64,000 nucleotides of DNA from Simmondsia chinensis (GCA_018398585.1 JAGTTD010000007.1:10257320-10321319), one strand, 5' to 3'; shown: positions 1-11,802, counted from the stretch's first letter. A program made the numbers and translations. Notes: generated by a model not told the origin, from the sequence alone.

Positions 1-926
1 CCAACGCTACCACTTGCAGTTGCGGATTTGGCCCTATAGCACTTGGGGCAAGTTCCCCCAACAATTTTCTAGTAAATACATACTGATTATTAGATATATT
101 TTATTTAGAAAAATTAAATTTTCCCAATTATTTTGTCAATATTTCTTTGGTCAATCTCTTAGAAAAAAAAATTTTTTTTTTTTTTTTGTCATAATCTCTT
201 TAAAACTCTTTCTATATCTACTAAGCTAGAGGGTAAATGGTTCACTAAAAGGAGCGTACCTCAATAGTCATAATTTGTATCTTGTCAGCATGGAAAAGGA
301 GCACACCAAAACAATTATTGATCTTTGTTGCAAAATTTTTTATTGACTAGATAAACAGCTGTCAAGGCTTTCTTCGTATGTTGAGACAATGCAAACATAA
401 TTTCAAAGATCTAACGGTAATTCAATGGCACAAAACCAACAACTCCTTATTAAACCACAAACCTACTGATTTAACTATGATAATTGAGCAAATAAAATAA
501 CAAAAAAGAATCGAATGATTTGAACCAAATCAGTCAACAAAATCCAGTTAACCAAATAAATGAATCAATCAATTAACCAATCCAAAGATAGTACTGTCTT
601 CATATATAATTAGGTATAATCCAAACAAGAGTGTAGAATTATAAGTATAAGCCACGGGATAAGGGAAGATAAGGGAAGAGAGAAAGACACGGTCGAGATA
701 GAAAGGGAGGGGGGACTCAAATGATTCATCCACACTCCTCTTCTACAAGGAAGGCCCTTATTTATGGAGTTAGCGAAAGGTATAGCTGGTATTAAAGGAC
801 TTAGCTAATTTTTACTAATAGCTAAATTACCCCCTCACTTAACCGATATACTTTGGATTATATCAATGAAGGGGGGAGGAAAACATCACAGATATTTTTT
901 GAGAGAAGTGGTTTTGCTCCCGCTGA
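1..926 (-). repeat. LTR-like block, inverted copy A
   Basis: Read on the minus strand, this block matches 8988-9670 (copy B) and 22219-23115 (copy C), which lie on the plus strand. It carries a TATA-like CCATAAATAAGGG at 755-767, followed by a pyrimidine-rich leader, as in an LTR promoter and R/U5 region. Its homology with copies B and C starts at the very end of the gypsy protease remnant at 927-1232. That suggests either an LTR of a pol-deleted gypsy element or a shared internal fragment. The block runs off the window edge, so its true end is unknown. No TG/CA termini or target duplication could be fixed. Confidence 0.55.
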
Positions 927-2660
927 TTAGTCTCAAGTTAATAAAATCCAGTTTGATTGGGCTGTGCATCTTCATCCAATAAAGTACTAAAAGCAAGTTA
1001 CAACCACCTATGCTTAGGACCCTAAAGTTATATTGGAAAGTATGTCCTTGCATATCCCAAGTAAAACCTATACGTCACGTTTGGGTGACTAATTTACTCC
1101 CATTGGCTATTGTGACAGTGAGGGAAGCTGCATTTGAAAGACAAAACCCACCAAATTTTGCAATCTTCAGATCAACAAAGTTATGGGCACTCCCACTATC
1201 AATAAGGACTAGGATTTCTTTCTGTTTTTTCACGTATGGCCTTCAATTCTAATGGTCCTATGATCTCTTCCACCATTCATGGCCATGGTAGAGATGGTCA
1301 TATCATCCACATCTTCCTCTACTCAATTGTTTTCAATAGCTTCACCTTGCACATCATCATTAACATCACTTGCACTAGGTTCTTACTCAGTTTCCTCAGC
1401 TATAATGGCAAGTAGTTGCTTTCCTTGCCAAACATGCCTAGGAAAACAACTTTCATTAGACTTGCCGCATGGCAGAGGAGTCCTTTTTTGGTCACTAGGC
1501 TTAGGATTAGTGTTAGAGGAACCAACAGAGGCATTAATGGCTCTCTAGTTTCAAGTCTGGATGGGTTTCCGTTGCAGAGTACTAGCATTCTTTGTCTAAT
1601 TGTTTGCAGTCTTGGATGGGTAAGGGTTGTTAGCATTATAGTTTTGTATTTTCTTGTAAGTAGGACCATCATAGGGTGCCTTAGACACTTGTGGATGTAC
1701 AAGATCACAGGGACGAGCCATCTCAAATGCATCATCTAGGTTTGTGGCCTAAAATCTTAACTGAGTGTTTAATTTCAAATCTTAAGCCACTCAAGTAACG
1801 TGATAAATATAAGACTCAAGGAGTTGTGTTGTAGTTTGTTAAATTCATAAATTATATCATCACATTTTCTATCTCCAAAATGTTTACATAGTCTTTCAAC
1901 AAAATAGTCCCGTTGAACTTCCTCCCTTCCTTGAAAAAAACTTTCATACCAAGTCTCAACGTCATCTTGCAAGGGTATATTAAGGGTTTCCCACCTTTCT
2001 TGATCCGACATCTCAAGAAGGTGAAATATTTATCATACCTCATTGCCCTACCCCTCGAGTTAGCCGAATCAAAAGGGGAAAGTAATATTTTGGTTATGTT
2101 TGTTGACTCTATGTCAGCTCCTATCTTGGTTTTGGTTTCTATCGTTTATAAAGTCGTTTCTTCTAGGCGGAGGGCATTCATTATCTGAATCACCCATCAT
2201 AGCCCTTTTTCGTGGGAATTTTCATTAGAAATCACATTTTCATCAACTTGTACATGGTAAGAGGAACTATGATTGAGGTGTGGCAAATTAGGAGGAGGCC
2301 TATTAGATTGGTTAAGTCTAATTCACCTATGTTTTCTCCTTGCACTCAAAAATTCGCTCCATAAGTGTTTGCAATCAGGCATCTGTGTGTTGGGGCCTTG
2401 ATTCCAATCATTCCATCCATGAATCCACCTCTGCCACATGCTCGTCAATCAAGCATAAGTGTTGGCCTTATTCGTGACTCAAATCTTGAAGTTCCTTGAA
2501 TTCTTTTTCTTGATTGTGGCCAATTTTGATGGTCTTCATGGATTTTTCATGTTTGGCATCCAAACTCACAATCCTTTGGAACAAGAACTCACTTTGGTCC
2601 TCAATCTTTTCGGGCAGAGAACTCTCAACAATGGCAGGGGGTTTTCGCGGCGCCATTGTT
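927..2660 (-). pseudogene. Ty3/gypsy gag-protease remnant
   Basis: A decayed gypsy polyprotein is read on the minus strand. The gag N-terminus begins near 2656 (MAPRKPPAIVE). A retrotransposon gag core lies at 2011-1775 with W-ETWYESFF and L-KHFGDRK type motifs. A gag tail with a degenerate cysteine-rich region and KQLLAI lies near 1410-1480. The retropepsin lies at about 1232-927 with an active-site motif LIDSGSAHNF at roughly 1178-1206. The family cleaves and packages retroelement RNA, but this copy has several stops and frameshifts. No reverse transcriptase or integrase follows the protease. The sequence passes directly into the inverted LTR-like block, so this is a deletion derivative. 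Confidence 0.8.
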
Positions 2661-2680
2661 GTTTTTGAGATCAGTAAAAA

Positions 2681-2990
2681 GCTCTAATACGACCTTGTAG
2701 TAACCCAAGTCAATACCTAGGTCAAAATGCAACAATTTTTTTATTAATTGAGTAAAAAACATGATTCACGATGAGCAATCTCAGCTTTATATAGGCAATT
2801 ACTTGGGAAAAAATCAATAAAACTGACTAAAAACAGAAAATGGCTTAAAATGAAGATTTAGCACCAAAATAACCCTAACAACCATTAAGTATGAAATCCT
2901 AATTTTCACCAAATAATGGAATTTGAGTTGAAATTTAGGATTGCAAGCTTTAGGGCATAGCAGCTAGCTAACCACTCGAAGTTGCCATTG
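2681..2990 (-). repeat. probable gypsy 5' LTR and primer-binding region
   Basis: Immediately upstream of the gag start on the minus strand, a sequence resembling the tRNA-iMet primer site (GTATTAGAGC, read from about 2681-2692) is preceded by LTR-like DNA. That DNA has a TATA-like CCTATATAAAG at 2785-2795. The outer LTR edge is not identifiable because the region from 2808 on is shared with the tandem duplication R1/R2. Confidence 0.45.
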
Positions 2991-3712
2991 ACCTAGCCAA
3001 TTGAAGCTTGATTATTTGCATATTGATCTTCTGCTCTAAATTGTGTGATTTATCTTTTTGTTCTATGTTGATAGGCTTGTAATGCGAGTTCGTAATGAGA
3101 TCTAGGCAACCAAAATTGAGATTGCATTTTGAGCTTGGAAGAGGTGAAGATTAAGCTAGTTGCTAATCTCATAGCTGATAATTTCTTATAATATTACTTT
3201 GAGCTCAAATGTAAAAGTTTTAGGTAAATAGTTCTGTTTTGGTAATTGGTGTTGGATTCTCATGTTGAGCATATCATAGTGGCACGTGTAATCACTTTTC
3301 TTTGTTTTATATTTTTAGAAACAATTGACATGGTGTGATATAACTTGGATTGGTCCTTTATTATTTCATTAGGCCTTGAAATCAGTGTCCTAAGATAAGC
3401 CTCTTCACAAGCCTCTTCACAATTCATCTGAATACATACTAATTGGTTAAATGTTATTAGTTAGCAACTTTTTATGTTCTTCATATATTTCCTGTCATTA
3501 TGAAGGTTTTTGAGCATAGCATATATGATTTTTGTAAGGATATGGGGTTAAATTAACAAAATAACACTTGCTTCTTAGCTTAATTGGACATAGTTAGGCT
3601 CGTAATCCATATCGGCACATTAAGGCTCGTGAAAATGCATCGAGCTTTTTGAGTTTTATAACGATCTAACAAGCCTCTGTTCATTAGACTTCTATTGTAT
3701 TTCATACTATAT

Positions 3713-3728
3713 GCATCGAAAGTTACAG
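3713..3728. repeat. target-site duplication, left, RTE LINE 1
   Basis: GCATCGAAAGTTACAG at 3713-3728 is repeated as GCATCAAAAGTCACAG at 5216-5231, with two differences. R2 near 18890-18906 has a single copy of this site, giving an empty allele. Confidence 0.85.
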
Positions 3729-5215
3729 AGATAGAAGCCATCCATCTCCTAAGAAGGTCAATAGAGTACTACGGAGATAGACAAAAGGATCTCCACATGG
3801 TTTTCATTGACCTGGAGAAGGCATATGATAGAGTGCCAAGAAAGGTCCTATAGAGGGTCTTAGAGAGGAAAGGCATCCCCCAACCCTATATACAAGCCAT
3901 TAAGGACTTGTACGAAGACGCACAAACCAATATACGCACAACGGAACGGGAGACAGACGCTTTCCCCATTATAGTTGGGGTACACCAGGGATCAACCTTG
4001 AGCCCCTTTCTGTTCATTCTGATTATAGATGAGCTCACTAGGCACATCTAAGAGGATGTGCCTTATTGCATGCTTTTCGCGAACGACATAGCCCTAGCGG
4101 GAGAGTCTAGGGAGGAGGTGAATGAGAAGCTAGAACTATGGAGATTAGCCTTAGAATCGAAAGGTCTAAGATTTAGTAGATCTAAAACCGAGTACATGGA
4201 ACTCAAGTTCTGTGTATCTACCATGCCAAGTACAGAAGAGGTCAAGATTGGATCAGAGTGCATATCGCAAAAAGCGTGCTTTAAATACTTGGGTTCCATG
4301 GTGCAACAAGACGGTGAAGTGGATGCAGATGTTAACAACAGGATTAAAGTGAGTTAGCATAAATGGAGAGGATGGCCTCGACAGTACTGTGCAATAGGAA
4401 GTTCCTGTTCAAGCTAAAAAAGAAATAGTATAAGACGGTAGTGAGACCGGCTATGTCTTACAGAGTAGAGTGTTGGCCAGTTAAGCACCATCGCACGCAG
4501 AAGTTGAAGGTAGCAGAAATGAGGATGTTGAGATGGATATGTAGACACACAAAGAAGGATAGCATTAGGAATGAAGTCATAAGAAGTAAACTAGGCATCG
4601 TCCCAATTGCAAATAAGCTGCAAGAATAATGCTTGAGGTGGTTTGGGCATATTACCAGGAGACCGAGCACTGCACCTGTCAGGAGATGCAAACAACTCCA
4701 CCTTACCAACGAGAAGAGAGGAAGAGGCCGACTAAAGAAGAGTTGGATGGAAGCAATTTGACAAGACCTCGCCTATCTCAACCTTAGTGAAGGAATGGCC
4801 CCCCCAGATAGAGCTCAGTGGAGGATTAGTATAGGGGTAACAGATATAGCGGGATAGGTTCTATAAGAACTCCTAGGCTAGTACTAGTGCCACCAGGCTT
4901 CTTGCATGCCTGGCTATGTATACGCATTTCTGCCTTGCTTCTTGTTGCCCACACCATTTATATGTGTGCATGTTGTCGTTAGGTAAACTCTCTTCTTTAG
5001 ATGCTTTTGCATAGATGTTGCCATGCTTGTCTTGCCCTCTGTGCTTTTCATGCCCTTCTCGCTTTTCAGGTTAGGGGTCCTCAGAAACAGCCTCTCATTA
5101 GGGTATCTCCCTGAGAGAGTAAGGCTGCGTACATCCTATCCCTCCGAGACCCTACTCACACTGGAGCCCCTGCAGCACTGGGCCTGTTGCTGCTACTGTT
5201 GTTGTTGTTGCTGTT
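3729..5215 (+). mobile_element. 5'-truncated RTE-type LINE 1
   Basis: This is a non-LTR retrotransposon fragment beginning inside the reverse transcriptase. Plus-strand frames read HLLRRSIEYY, FIDLEKAYDRVP, then VGVHQGSTLSPF, then a catalytic box CMLFANDIALA at about 4070-4100. The normal FADD is changed to FAND, so the enzyme is dead. Stops and frameshifts follow in the C-terminal part (about 4330-4860). The 3' end (5066-5215) has the plant RTE signature with GTAAGGCTGCGTACATCC and a TTG-rich tail. A 16-bp duplication flanks it. RTE enzymes copy their RNA at a nicked target and often mobilise SINEs sharing their 3' end. Confidence 0.9.
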
Positions 5216-5683
5216 GCATCAAAAGTCACAGGTTTGGGAAATCTCTTTTATATTAGCTAGAAAACTCTATAGAACGAATCTCCACTATGATTATGGCGTT
5301 CATGATTAAGAGTCAATAGCTTGCTTATGAGCGATTTTGTTCTCTATGTGCTTATTTCAGAGTATAGAATTGTCTCTAGTGTTGCTGGGCCTCTGGTTAT
5401 TCTCCACAAAGTGAAGGTGGGTTTTGACCCAATGATTCATTTTATGCTATCATGAGTGTTTTCTTGGTCATTCCTCCTTAACTACATCTTTGAGCATTTT
5501 AGATTTTGGTAGGGACCTAAATTTCAAGAGATTGTCAACATCTATTTAGGAGATGCGACAACACGCCGTGGTAAGGTCCTAGAAATTAATGGTGAGAAAG
5601 TTGTTGTGCAGTTAATTTGTATTGGCATTTTCTAGGAGCATCCTTAATGAACTCCTTTTTGTATACTTTCTAAAGTTTACATC

Positions 5684-6105
5684 CAACATCTATTTGGGTA
5701 ACGCCCCCATTTTAGTCCCAGAAGCTATAGCAACATGTGATGGAATTTGGCACTATATTTGAAAAAGGTTTAGGAAGATTCATGTGGAAGATGATAACCT
5801 TGTAGGGATTAAAGCTGCTCGAGGTGAATTTATGTGTCCTTGGCAGATTAAGGTTATAATGGAATACATTAAGCATTTGTTGGGTATGTGTCAAGAAACG
5901 AAGGTTATGCATATCTACCATAAAAGGACTAGGGCTGCAGATAGGGTGATTGCTAGAGAAGTGCTAGAGCATTTAACGGTTGATAATTTAGAAGGCCTCA
6001 TTGTAAAATTTGACAGGATTGTAGGGAAGGAAACACTAGGGTTTTGTACTTGTGATTAGATTCCCTAGCGTTCTTTTTACCATTAAAAAAAATTTTTGAA
6101 GTTTG
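5684..6105 (+). other. R1-specific block with a 91-codon frame
   Basis: This block is present in R1 but missing from the collinear place in R2 (near 19345). The frame 5784-6059 contains VMHIYHKRTRAADRV, which weakly resembles the H-x-RE-N-x-AD signature of RNase H-like domains in plant retroelements. Short flanking similarity (AAGTTTACAT before, AAGTTTGCAT near the end) allows either an insertion in R1 or a microhomology deletion in R2. I do not assign a function. Confidence 0.35.
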
Positions 6106-7145
6106 CATTTTACTTCTTGAATCACTTTCTATGATCTCTTAGTGTGGGCACATTTAAAAAGATTTTAAAGAAACTTCTGCAATGCACATTGTCTAGGCTT
6201 TTTGAATATAATCTTGGACTCATGTTGTATTCCCTTTGTTGTTGGTCGTTTATTGTACATTCCATTAAAATGTTTAGCATAGGAAAGAGTCAATCTCATG
6301 AAACAACTTAGCAAAGTTGTGTTTGCTTTATGTTCCTTGCTCGATCTGTGTGGTAGATATCTTTCATACCTATGTATTCCTAGTGAACAATTGAGTTCAT
6401 CTACAATTTTCCATGAAAGATTTGTGCTTTCATTTATATTTTTAAGTGCCCAGTTGACATTAGTTTTGCTTGGTTAAGGGACAATAATATTTTCTTGTTG
6501 CTAATTTGGCATCTACTCTTTAAAACAAAACAAAAAAGGACAATGCATCTGCAAATCCCTTTCTCAATTGTTTTTTCTCGCAAATGCAAACCCAAGTTGC
6601 CTCCTTATTCTGCCTTTGTAAAGCTGCCACACCGTCATCTCCTCTGTTGACTATACCTTTACAAACTTCATCTCTTGGTTGATGTCAACATGTATGAATT
6701 TATCTAATGTCAAATTTACTCACTCGTACTGGTCAATTTTATGTTAATCTATCCAATCTCATTTCAATTCCTCACTTCTATAATAGATTACAACTTTTAT
6801 GCTTCTATAAGCAGAAATTTTGCTTGTCATTAGAATATGACACGAGCAATTATCACTAACTCAATGAAGTATCTGATTCTGATAAAACAATATGACAGGA
6901 TTCCTCAACCAATTAACACTAGTGATTAAATGTGCATTTTTTGAAATCGGTTTATCTAGTAAGAAATACTAATGTGAGAATTGATTAATGTGCTAAGTGG
7001 TGCTTATAGACTTCAGAAGATTACCTTGGACTTATGATTTATAATTTTGAAGTTTCCCTTTGGTAGTGTTGGGATCAAATCCGTCCTTTTACAGTGGAAA
7101 AAAGTTCTAGTACATTTCTCTTCAATACTTGGCTCAACCTCAAGC

Positions 7146-7735
7146 ATTACACATGGGCTATGTTTTCCGTTAGCTGCTGGCTGTTGGCTGATAGTTGCTG
7201 GCTGGTGGCTTATAATTGATGGTTGTTGGCTTTTAGCTGATAGCTATTAACAATTAGAGAATAGTTGTTGCCTGTTTATAAATTACATTGCATAAATAAA
7301 AAGTAAAAGTTCTTTTATTAAGTAAGTAATTTCAGTTGTAATCTAGCTATATATGAAAATATTAATATTTTTATACAATAAAAAAAAATTGATAAAGAAA
7401 TATCTTTCATCAAATAATTTTTTGATCAACTAAATATTTTTAAAAATATAAAAATACAATTTAAATTAAAAGTACAAAACTTATCATATGTGCATATATT
7501 TAAAATTATGATATAAAAGTATAGTTGCTTTTTCCTTTCAGCTAGCTTTGGGAACGAAAAGCCACTACGCATAGCTTTTTAAAAGCTCCCCAAAAAGCTA
7601 TAGTAAATGCTAAAAGCTAATTAATACCCTAAGTAAGAAAATAGTTACGAAACATAGTTTTTAGCCTTTTAACTGGTCAAACAGTTGAGCGCTACCAAAA
7701 TTTTTATTTTACCAAACACGGGGTTTGACTATATA
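7146..7735. mobile_element. MITE-like element in R1
   Basis: This AT-rich element of about 590 bp is rich in AGCT/TTGGCT motifs. Its ends are roughly inverted: GGGCTATGTTTTCC at the left, and TTACCAAACACGG at the right, which reads CCGTGTTTGGTAA on the other strand. It contains no coding frame. The same element is at 20471-20970 in R2, so it predates the duplication. Superfamily is uncertain, with Harbinger-like, Mutator-like or hAT-like all possible. Confidence 0.5.
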
Positions 7736-7855
7736 AAAAGATATGAAAAAGCTACTCTCAAACATAGCCTTGTTGTTTTTGGTAGTTTGCGGGGCCATGC
7801 ATTACACACACAAAGCTAATGGAGAGCACCATGTAATCCTCGACATGGTAAGGAT

Positions 7856-8069
7856 GGTGACCAGGAGAGGGAGAGAAGTAGGGATACAGAGGGAGATTGT
7901 GATCGTGATCGTGAGAGAGACAAGGAGACGAAGAAGAATAAAGACAATGAATGTGACCATCACAGTAGGAGCCATTCAGAGATGCTTCGGGTTGAAAGGG
8001 AGAGAAGTCGAGACAAAGAATATAGAGAAAGGGAAAGAGAGTTGAGAGAATGTGACAAAGACAGTAGAG
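7856..8069 (+). pseudogene. RS/RD/RE-rich exon fragment, copy 1
   Basis: This open stretch encodes alternating arginine with glutamate, aspartate and serine (for example ECDHHSRSHSEM and EYRERERELRECD). That composition is typical of RS-like domains of spliceosomal proteins. The paralogue at 21106-21316 ends in a good splice donor (GTAGAG followed by GTATCT). Here the donor is changed to AT at 8070-8071, so this copy should not splice normally. No other exon was found nearby, so I read it as a captured or duplicated gene fragment. The exact parent gene is not identifiable. Confidence 0.6.
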
Positions 8070-8399
8070 ATATCTATATTTCAATTGCGAATTTGATTTT
8101 AACTAGGCATTTCCAGCTGTACGTACTTGGTTTTTTTAATTTGCTTGGTATTTAGTTTATGTGTGCCACCTCAATTACATGGTCAACTATCCAAAACTTG
8201 GACTTGGCCGGTATTTGCTTGACACTTAAAACTTAGAAAAGCAAATTTTAAGAGGGCTTGTGACCGAGTTGCTGGATAGCTTGATATTTGATCTTGCTAT
8301 GCAAAGTTTTTCATTTCTTTTCTAGTCCATACTAAAACCCATTGGTATGAGTCGTGGAGCCAATTGAACTTTCTTGATTACATTCATGTTAGTCATAAT

Positions 8400-8987
8400 A
8401 CCCCATTTTTTGGGAACATCTTCTCTTCATGACACATTGCTGAGTACATCACTAGTAACATGTGAGTATGAAAACTGTAGTATAGCAGCGGCCACTTAAG
8501 AGATTATTTGAGTTCGGGGTCTTCTTCTCGACTTTCGGATGCCTTTGTGCTTCCCTACACCTTGTTGTGATAACCATGGTTGCTACGTATATCACTAAGA
8601 ACCTAGTTTATCATGAATGTACAAAGCATATTGAGGTAGATATGTATTCTGTTCGCGGTAAGATTGCTGAAGGTGTTGTCAAAGTCTTCCATCTCGAAGC
8701 TTGCCATCAACTTGCCGATCCTTTTAGAAAGTCCCTTTATGCTCCTGCTCTTTCTTCCTTTCTCTGAAAGTCGAGTGAATTTTACTTGTACACTCCAACT
8801 TGAGGGGGCATATTATGCGTTAGGTTTTGTGATATTTTCTACTTGATTTGTTATGTTTTGTTTCTTGTCAGCTATTAGCTTGTTAGGTTATTACTAACTC
8901 TTGTTTTGTGAGTGATTATTTTTTATTTGACTTTTATGTTAGTTTCCTTATATAAAGCTTCGTACTTCTATATTTTCATTTTAATCA
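8400..8987 (+). mobile_element. Ty1/copia 3' end (RNase H and LTR), copy 1
   Basis: Plus-strand frames read NLVYHECTKHIEVDMY, VRGKIAEGVVKVFHL and HQLADPF, matching the C-terminal RNase H region of copia polyproteins. A polypurine tract TTGAGGGGGCA ends at 8810. It is followed by LTR-like DNA (8811-8987) with CTTATATAAAGC at 8947-8958. The 5' portion of the element is missing. The same truncated element is in R2 (21607-22218), so it was present before the duplication. Confidence 0.8.
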
Positions 8988-9670
8988 TAACCAGAGGGAG
9001 GCAAACCAATTCTCTCCAAAAGTATCTTCGCCATTCTTCCTTCCCCCTTCGTTGCTATAGTCCAAAGTATAGCGGTTAAGTGAGGGGTAATTTAACTTTT
9101 ACCAAATTTAGCTAAGTCCTTTAATACCAATTATGCCTCTTCCTAACTCCATAAATAAGGGCCTTCATTATAGAGGAGGAGTGTGGATGAATCATTTGAG
9201 TTCCCTTCCCCCCGTCCCTCTCTATAAGGATCTTGTCTCTCCCTGTTCCCCTACCTTTCCTTGTCCTATAGCATATACTCGTAATCATACACTCTTATAC
9301 GAAATATACCTAATTATATATGAATATACTACTATCTTAGGGCTGATTAATTGATTGGTTCGTTGATTTGCTTAACTAGATTGTGTTGGACGGATCTGGT
9401 TCGTATCATTTGTTTCTTCTTCGTGATTCTATCTGCTTAATTATCATAGCTAAGTCAACAGGTTTGTGGTTTAATAAGGAGTTGTTGATTTGGTGCCATC
9501 GAATTATTGTTAGGTCTTAGAAATTATGTTTGCATTGTCTCAACAAAGAAAGAGCGCATTGAAAGATATTTACCCCAGTCAAATAAGAAATTTTGCAACA
9601 AAGACCAATAATCATTTTGATGTGCTCCTTTCTCTTGCTGACTAGATATGATTTATGACTACTGGGGTGA
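8988..9670 (+). repeat. LTR-like block, copy B
   Basis: This is a direct-orientation copy of the block at 1-926 (inverted) and 22219-23115. It has a TATA-like CCATAAATAAGGG at 9149-9161 and a pyrimidine-rich leader. It is cut off at 9670 by the LTR element that sits at the R1/R2 junction. Confidence 0.6.
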
Positions 9671-10228
9671 TGCAGTGTGGCAGCGGAAGATTAGGGGGAT
9701 GGGAAGGAAACGACGACCTTCCCTTTTATTTTATTAAACTCTTATAAAAATAACAGGGGAAAAGATAGTTTTTGTTTCTCACAACCCGAGAAATCAGAGG
9801 ACGTAAGGAAAACATAATTAATTTTTGGAATTCAACTCTACCTAAATCCTAGATTTCCTCCTCTTTATATAGAAAGGTTTTTCCTAGTTTGACCCTAACT
9901 AATTTAAAATTTGAATTAATTCCTAATTAGAACCAACGGTTGAGATCGTAATCCACGTGAATTGAATCTAAAATAATAAAACAAATCCTAATCTAAATAA
10001 AACTCTATTTAAAACTCTATCTAAAACACATCTAACTACCTGCGGCTATTAACCGTGTCCTCCCCGTGGTGGCGCCAAGGTATAGTGCCAAGTACGAGTG
10101 GTGCCAAGTCTTCATATTCTTCCCTTTTACCACCGTTAGGCCCTGCTTCTTGTTCACTCCAGCCACGTGCTCGCCAAGCTTGTCTTCCTTTGGCTGATCC
10201 TTATTTAGCCGAAATGGCGGCTGCATCA
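9671..10228 (-). repeat. 3' LTR of the junction element
   Basis: This matches 11803-12357 almost throughout. It includes TTTATATAGAAAGG (TATA-like region) and ends at GCTGCATCA next to the purine tract. Confidence 0.88.
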
Positions 10229-10310
10229 TCCTCTCCCGATTAGAGAGAATTCGTCCTCGAATTCGCCTCTGGTTCTTCTCGGCTACTTCAGTCACGCCAA
10301 ATATCGAATC

Positions 10311-10442
10311 TTCATTAGCCAAGCATCTGGTTCTAGTAAACCGGCAAGTATGAGGTAGCACCAGGAAAGATCTAGCTTCATTGGCCAAGCATCTGGTTTT
10401 AGTAAACCGCCAAGTATGAGGTAGTGCTAGGAAAGATCTAAC
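10311..10442. repeat. 66-bp tandem duplication
   Basis: Two adjacent 66-bp copies begin CTTCATTAGCCAAGCATCTG and CTTCATTGGCCAAGCATCTG. Because 66 is divisible by three, the minus-strand frame stays open and encodes a 22-residue repeat. Confidence 0.85.
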
Positions 10443-10611
10443 TAGGTTCTTCTTCCTCAGCCTAGTTATATGCCATATCCGGATGCTTGGTAGCTTTGTT
10501 TCGCTTAGCCAACCCAGCTCCACTTCCGACCTTGTACTCATGTCCTCTTCCCTCGCTGACCTGCCAACATCAACCATGCCTAAAAGATGGTGCCGCCAAG
10601 CAATCCGCCAA

Positions 10612-10785
10612 AGGAGGCGGGGCTGCATCATCCTCTCCTAGTTGGAGAGAATTCGCCCTCGAATTTGTCTAACCGCCAACCCCTGTCTCCACCGGTAACT
10701 ACTTTGCCATGCAATCTGCCAAAGGAGGTGGGGCTGCATCATCCCCTCCGAGTTGAAGGGAATTCACCCTCGAATTTGTGGGTGG
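10612..10785. repeat. extra copies of the purine-tract/LTR-edge sequence
   Basis: The LTR edge plus purine tract (GCTGCATCATCCTCTCC, then GAGAATTCGCCCTCGAAT) occurs again near 10617 and 10731 inside the element. It also occurs at the real LTR edge near 10220 and outside the other LTR near 12350. Repeated edges suggest template switching or recombination during reverse transcription. Confidence 0.7.
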
Positions 10786-11024
10786 ATCATAGGGGTCAAT
10801 TTTGCCCAGCCATATGTCTTCACGCCTAAACTTCGTCTTGCCAACCCTGTCAAGACTTCCGTCAACAGTGAAGAAGGCTCACAGAACCTGGTAACCGTGG
10901 TGATGGATCTGCAGTCAACATCTTCATGCCTTAATTCGTCCAACTTAGACGACAAAATTGGGATGGGCTCTACTCGGTAATGGTGTTGACCCGGTAACTC
11001 TCCACTCGGTACTTGACCCTTCCA

Positions 11025-11465
11025 CTACGGATTTGTGCTTACCGTCAACGAAGTATCTGTATTCTCTTCCGGCCAAGGTCCATCCTTGGTTGGCATTAGA
11101 ATAGCTGATCCGCCTTTCTGTCTTTCTCGGATGTAGATCATCACAAGTAAATTCCATATTAGGCGTTTGATGTACTCGTGCTCCCAAAGTTTTGTTTGGT
11201 ATAGCATCCTATTTCTAGGTAAGGCGTCTTCAGGTTCCCAATCTAGCTGGTATTGTTCTCCCCTTGTTGGTGGTACATAAGACGCCAACGCCTCGGGACA
11301 AGCCTTCCTCGATTGACTCCCTACCTCAGCCGATTCCTCCTCCTCGTCAAAGATGGGCTCATCAAATATGGGTGGAGAAGACCAATCAATAGACGGAGAG
11401 TCTTCAAGGATCAGTTCTCCTTCTTCTCCAAACTCCAGAAGTTCATCACGAAGGTCGATGTTCAC
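11025..11465 (-). pseudogene. acidic internal ORF of the junction element
   Basis: This 146-codon minus frame has an acidic start (LLEFGEEGELILED, then PIFDEPIFDEEEE). It resembles the poorly conserved spacer between gag and protease of some plant gypsy polyproteins. It lacks recognised catalytic motifs. It may be a gag-pol linker fragment left by the pol deletion. Confidence 0.4.
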
Positions 11466-11507
11466 CCTATGTTCTTCAACGTTGGCAGTACCGATAAAGA
11501 GCCGATG

Positions 11508-11768
11508 CTAACTCGACTCAGGGTCCTGTAGATAAGCAACCCATGCCGGATTCTTGATTTTGTCCTTCACCTTTTTGTTTTCACCCAATGTTAATGGGCG
11601 TTGGGGCTGGGTTCCCGGTGCATCGGGATTTGCCTCCAATTGAACCAAGCAACGCTCGATTCGCCGGAGTCTCTCCTCAAACTCATCCAATCTCCTCTCG
11701 GCAACCAGTAAGCGATCTCGGTCATAAACGTCCTCAAAGGCAGCGCGTTGTTGCCATCTTCCGGCCAT
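11508..11768 (-). pseudogene. gag N-terminal fragment of the junction element
   Basis: The frame starts at MAGRWQQRAAFEDVYD just downstream of the primer site. It contains a charged coiled-coil-like stretch (RRLDEFEERLRRIERC) typical of plant gypsy gag starts. The longer frame reading from 11798 only adds leader sequence, so I prefer the start at 11768. It stops at 11508 and is truncated relative to any gag. Confidence 0.65.
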
Positions 11769-11785
11769 CTTAGGAAACGTCCGGA

Positions 11786-11797
11786 GCTCTGATACCA
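11786..11797 (-). promoter_or_regulatory. tRNA-iMet primer-binding site
   Basis: TGGTATCAGAGC on the minus strand, five bases inside the LTR edge at 11803. It fixes the orientation of the junction element. Confidence 0.9.
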
Positions 11798-11802
11798 ACT
11801 AA

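Larger units (their letters stand above)
2808..9670. repeat. tandem segmental duplication, copy R1
   Basis: This segment is collinear with 12387-12412 plus 17919-22912 (R2). Examples of paired landmarks are the CAATAAAACTGACTAAAAAC start (about 2808 and 12387), the TTTGAGCTTGG site (3126 and 18201), the RS-rich exon (7856 and 21106) and the copia 3' end (8400 and 21607). R1 differs by an RTE LINE insertion (3729-5215) and by a block at 5684-6105 that R2 lacks. R2 differs by a copia element and a SINE fragment. Stretches 5232-5683 and 6106-7145 hold no recognisable gene. They are AT-rich duplicated DNA without conserved frames. Confidence 0.85.

Noticed and set aside
927..2690. An endogenous plant pararetrovirus
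   Set aside because: The retropepsin, gag style and tRNA-iMet-like primer region fit an LTR gypsy element. No movement-protein or virus-like coat motifs were seen.
10032..10631. 199-codon ORF as a gene of the junction element
   Set aside because: It runs from the internal region into the LTR, is built partly of the 66-bp duplication and has no domain.
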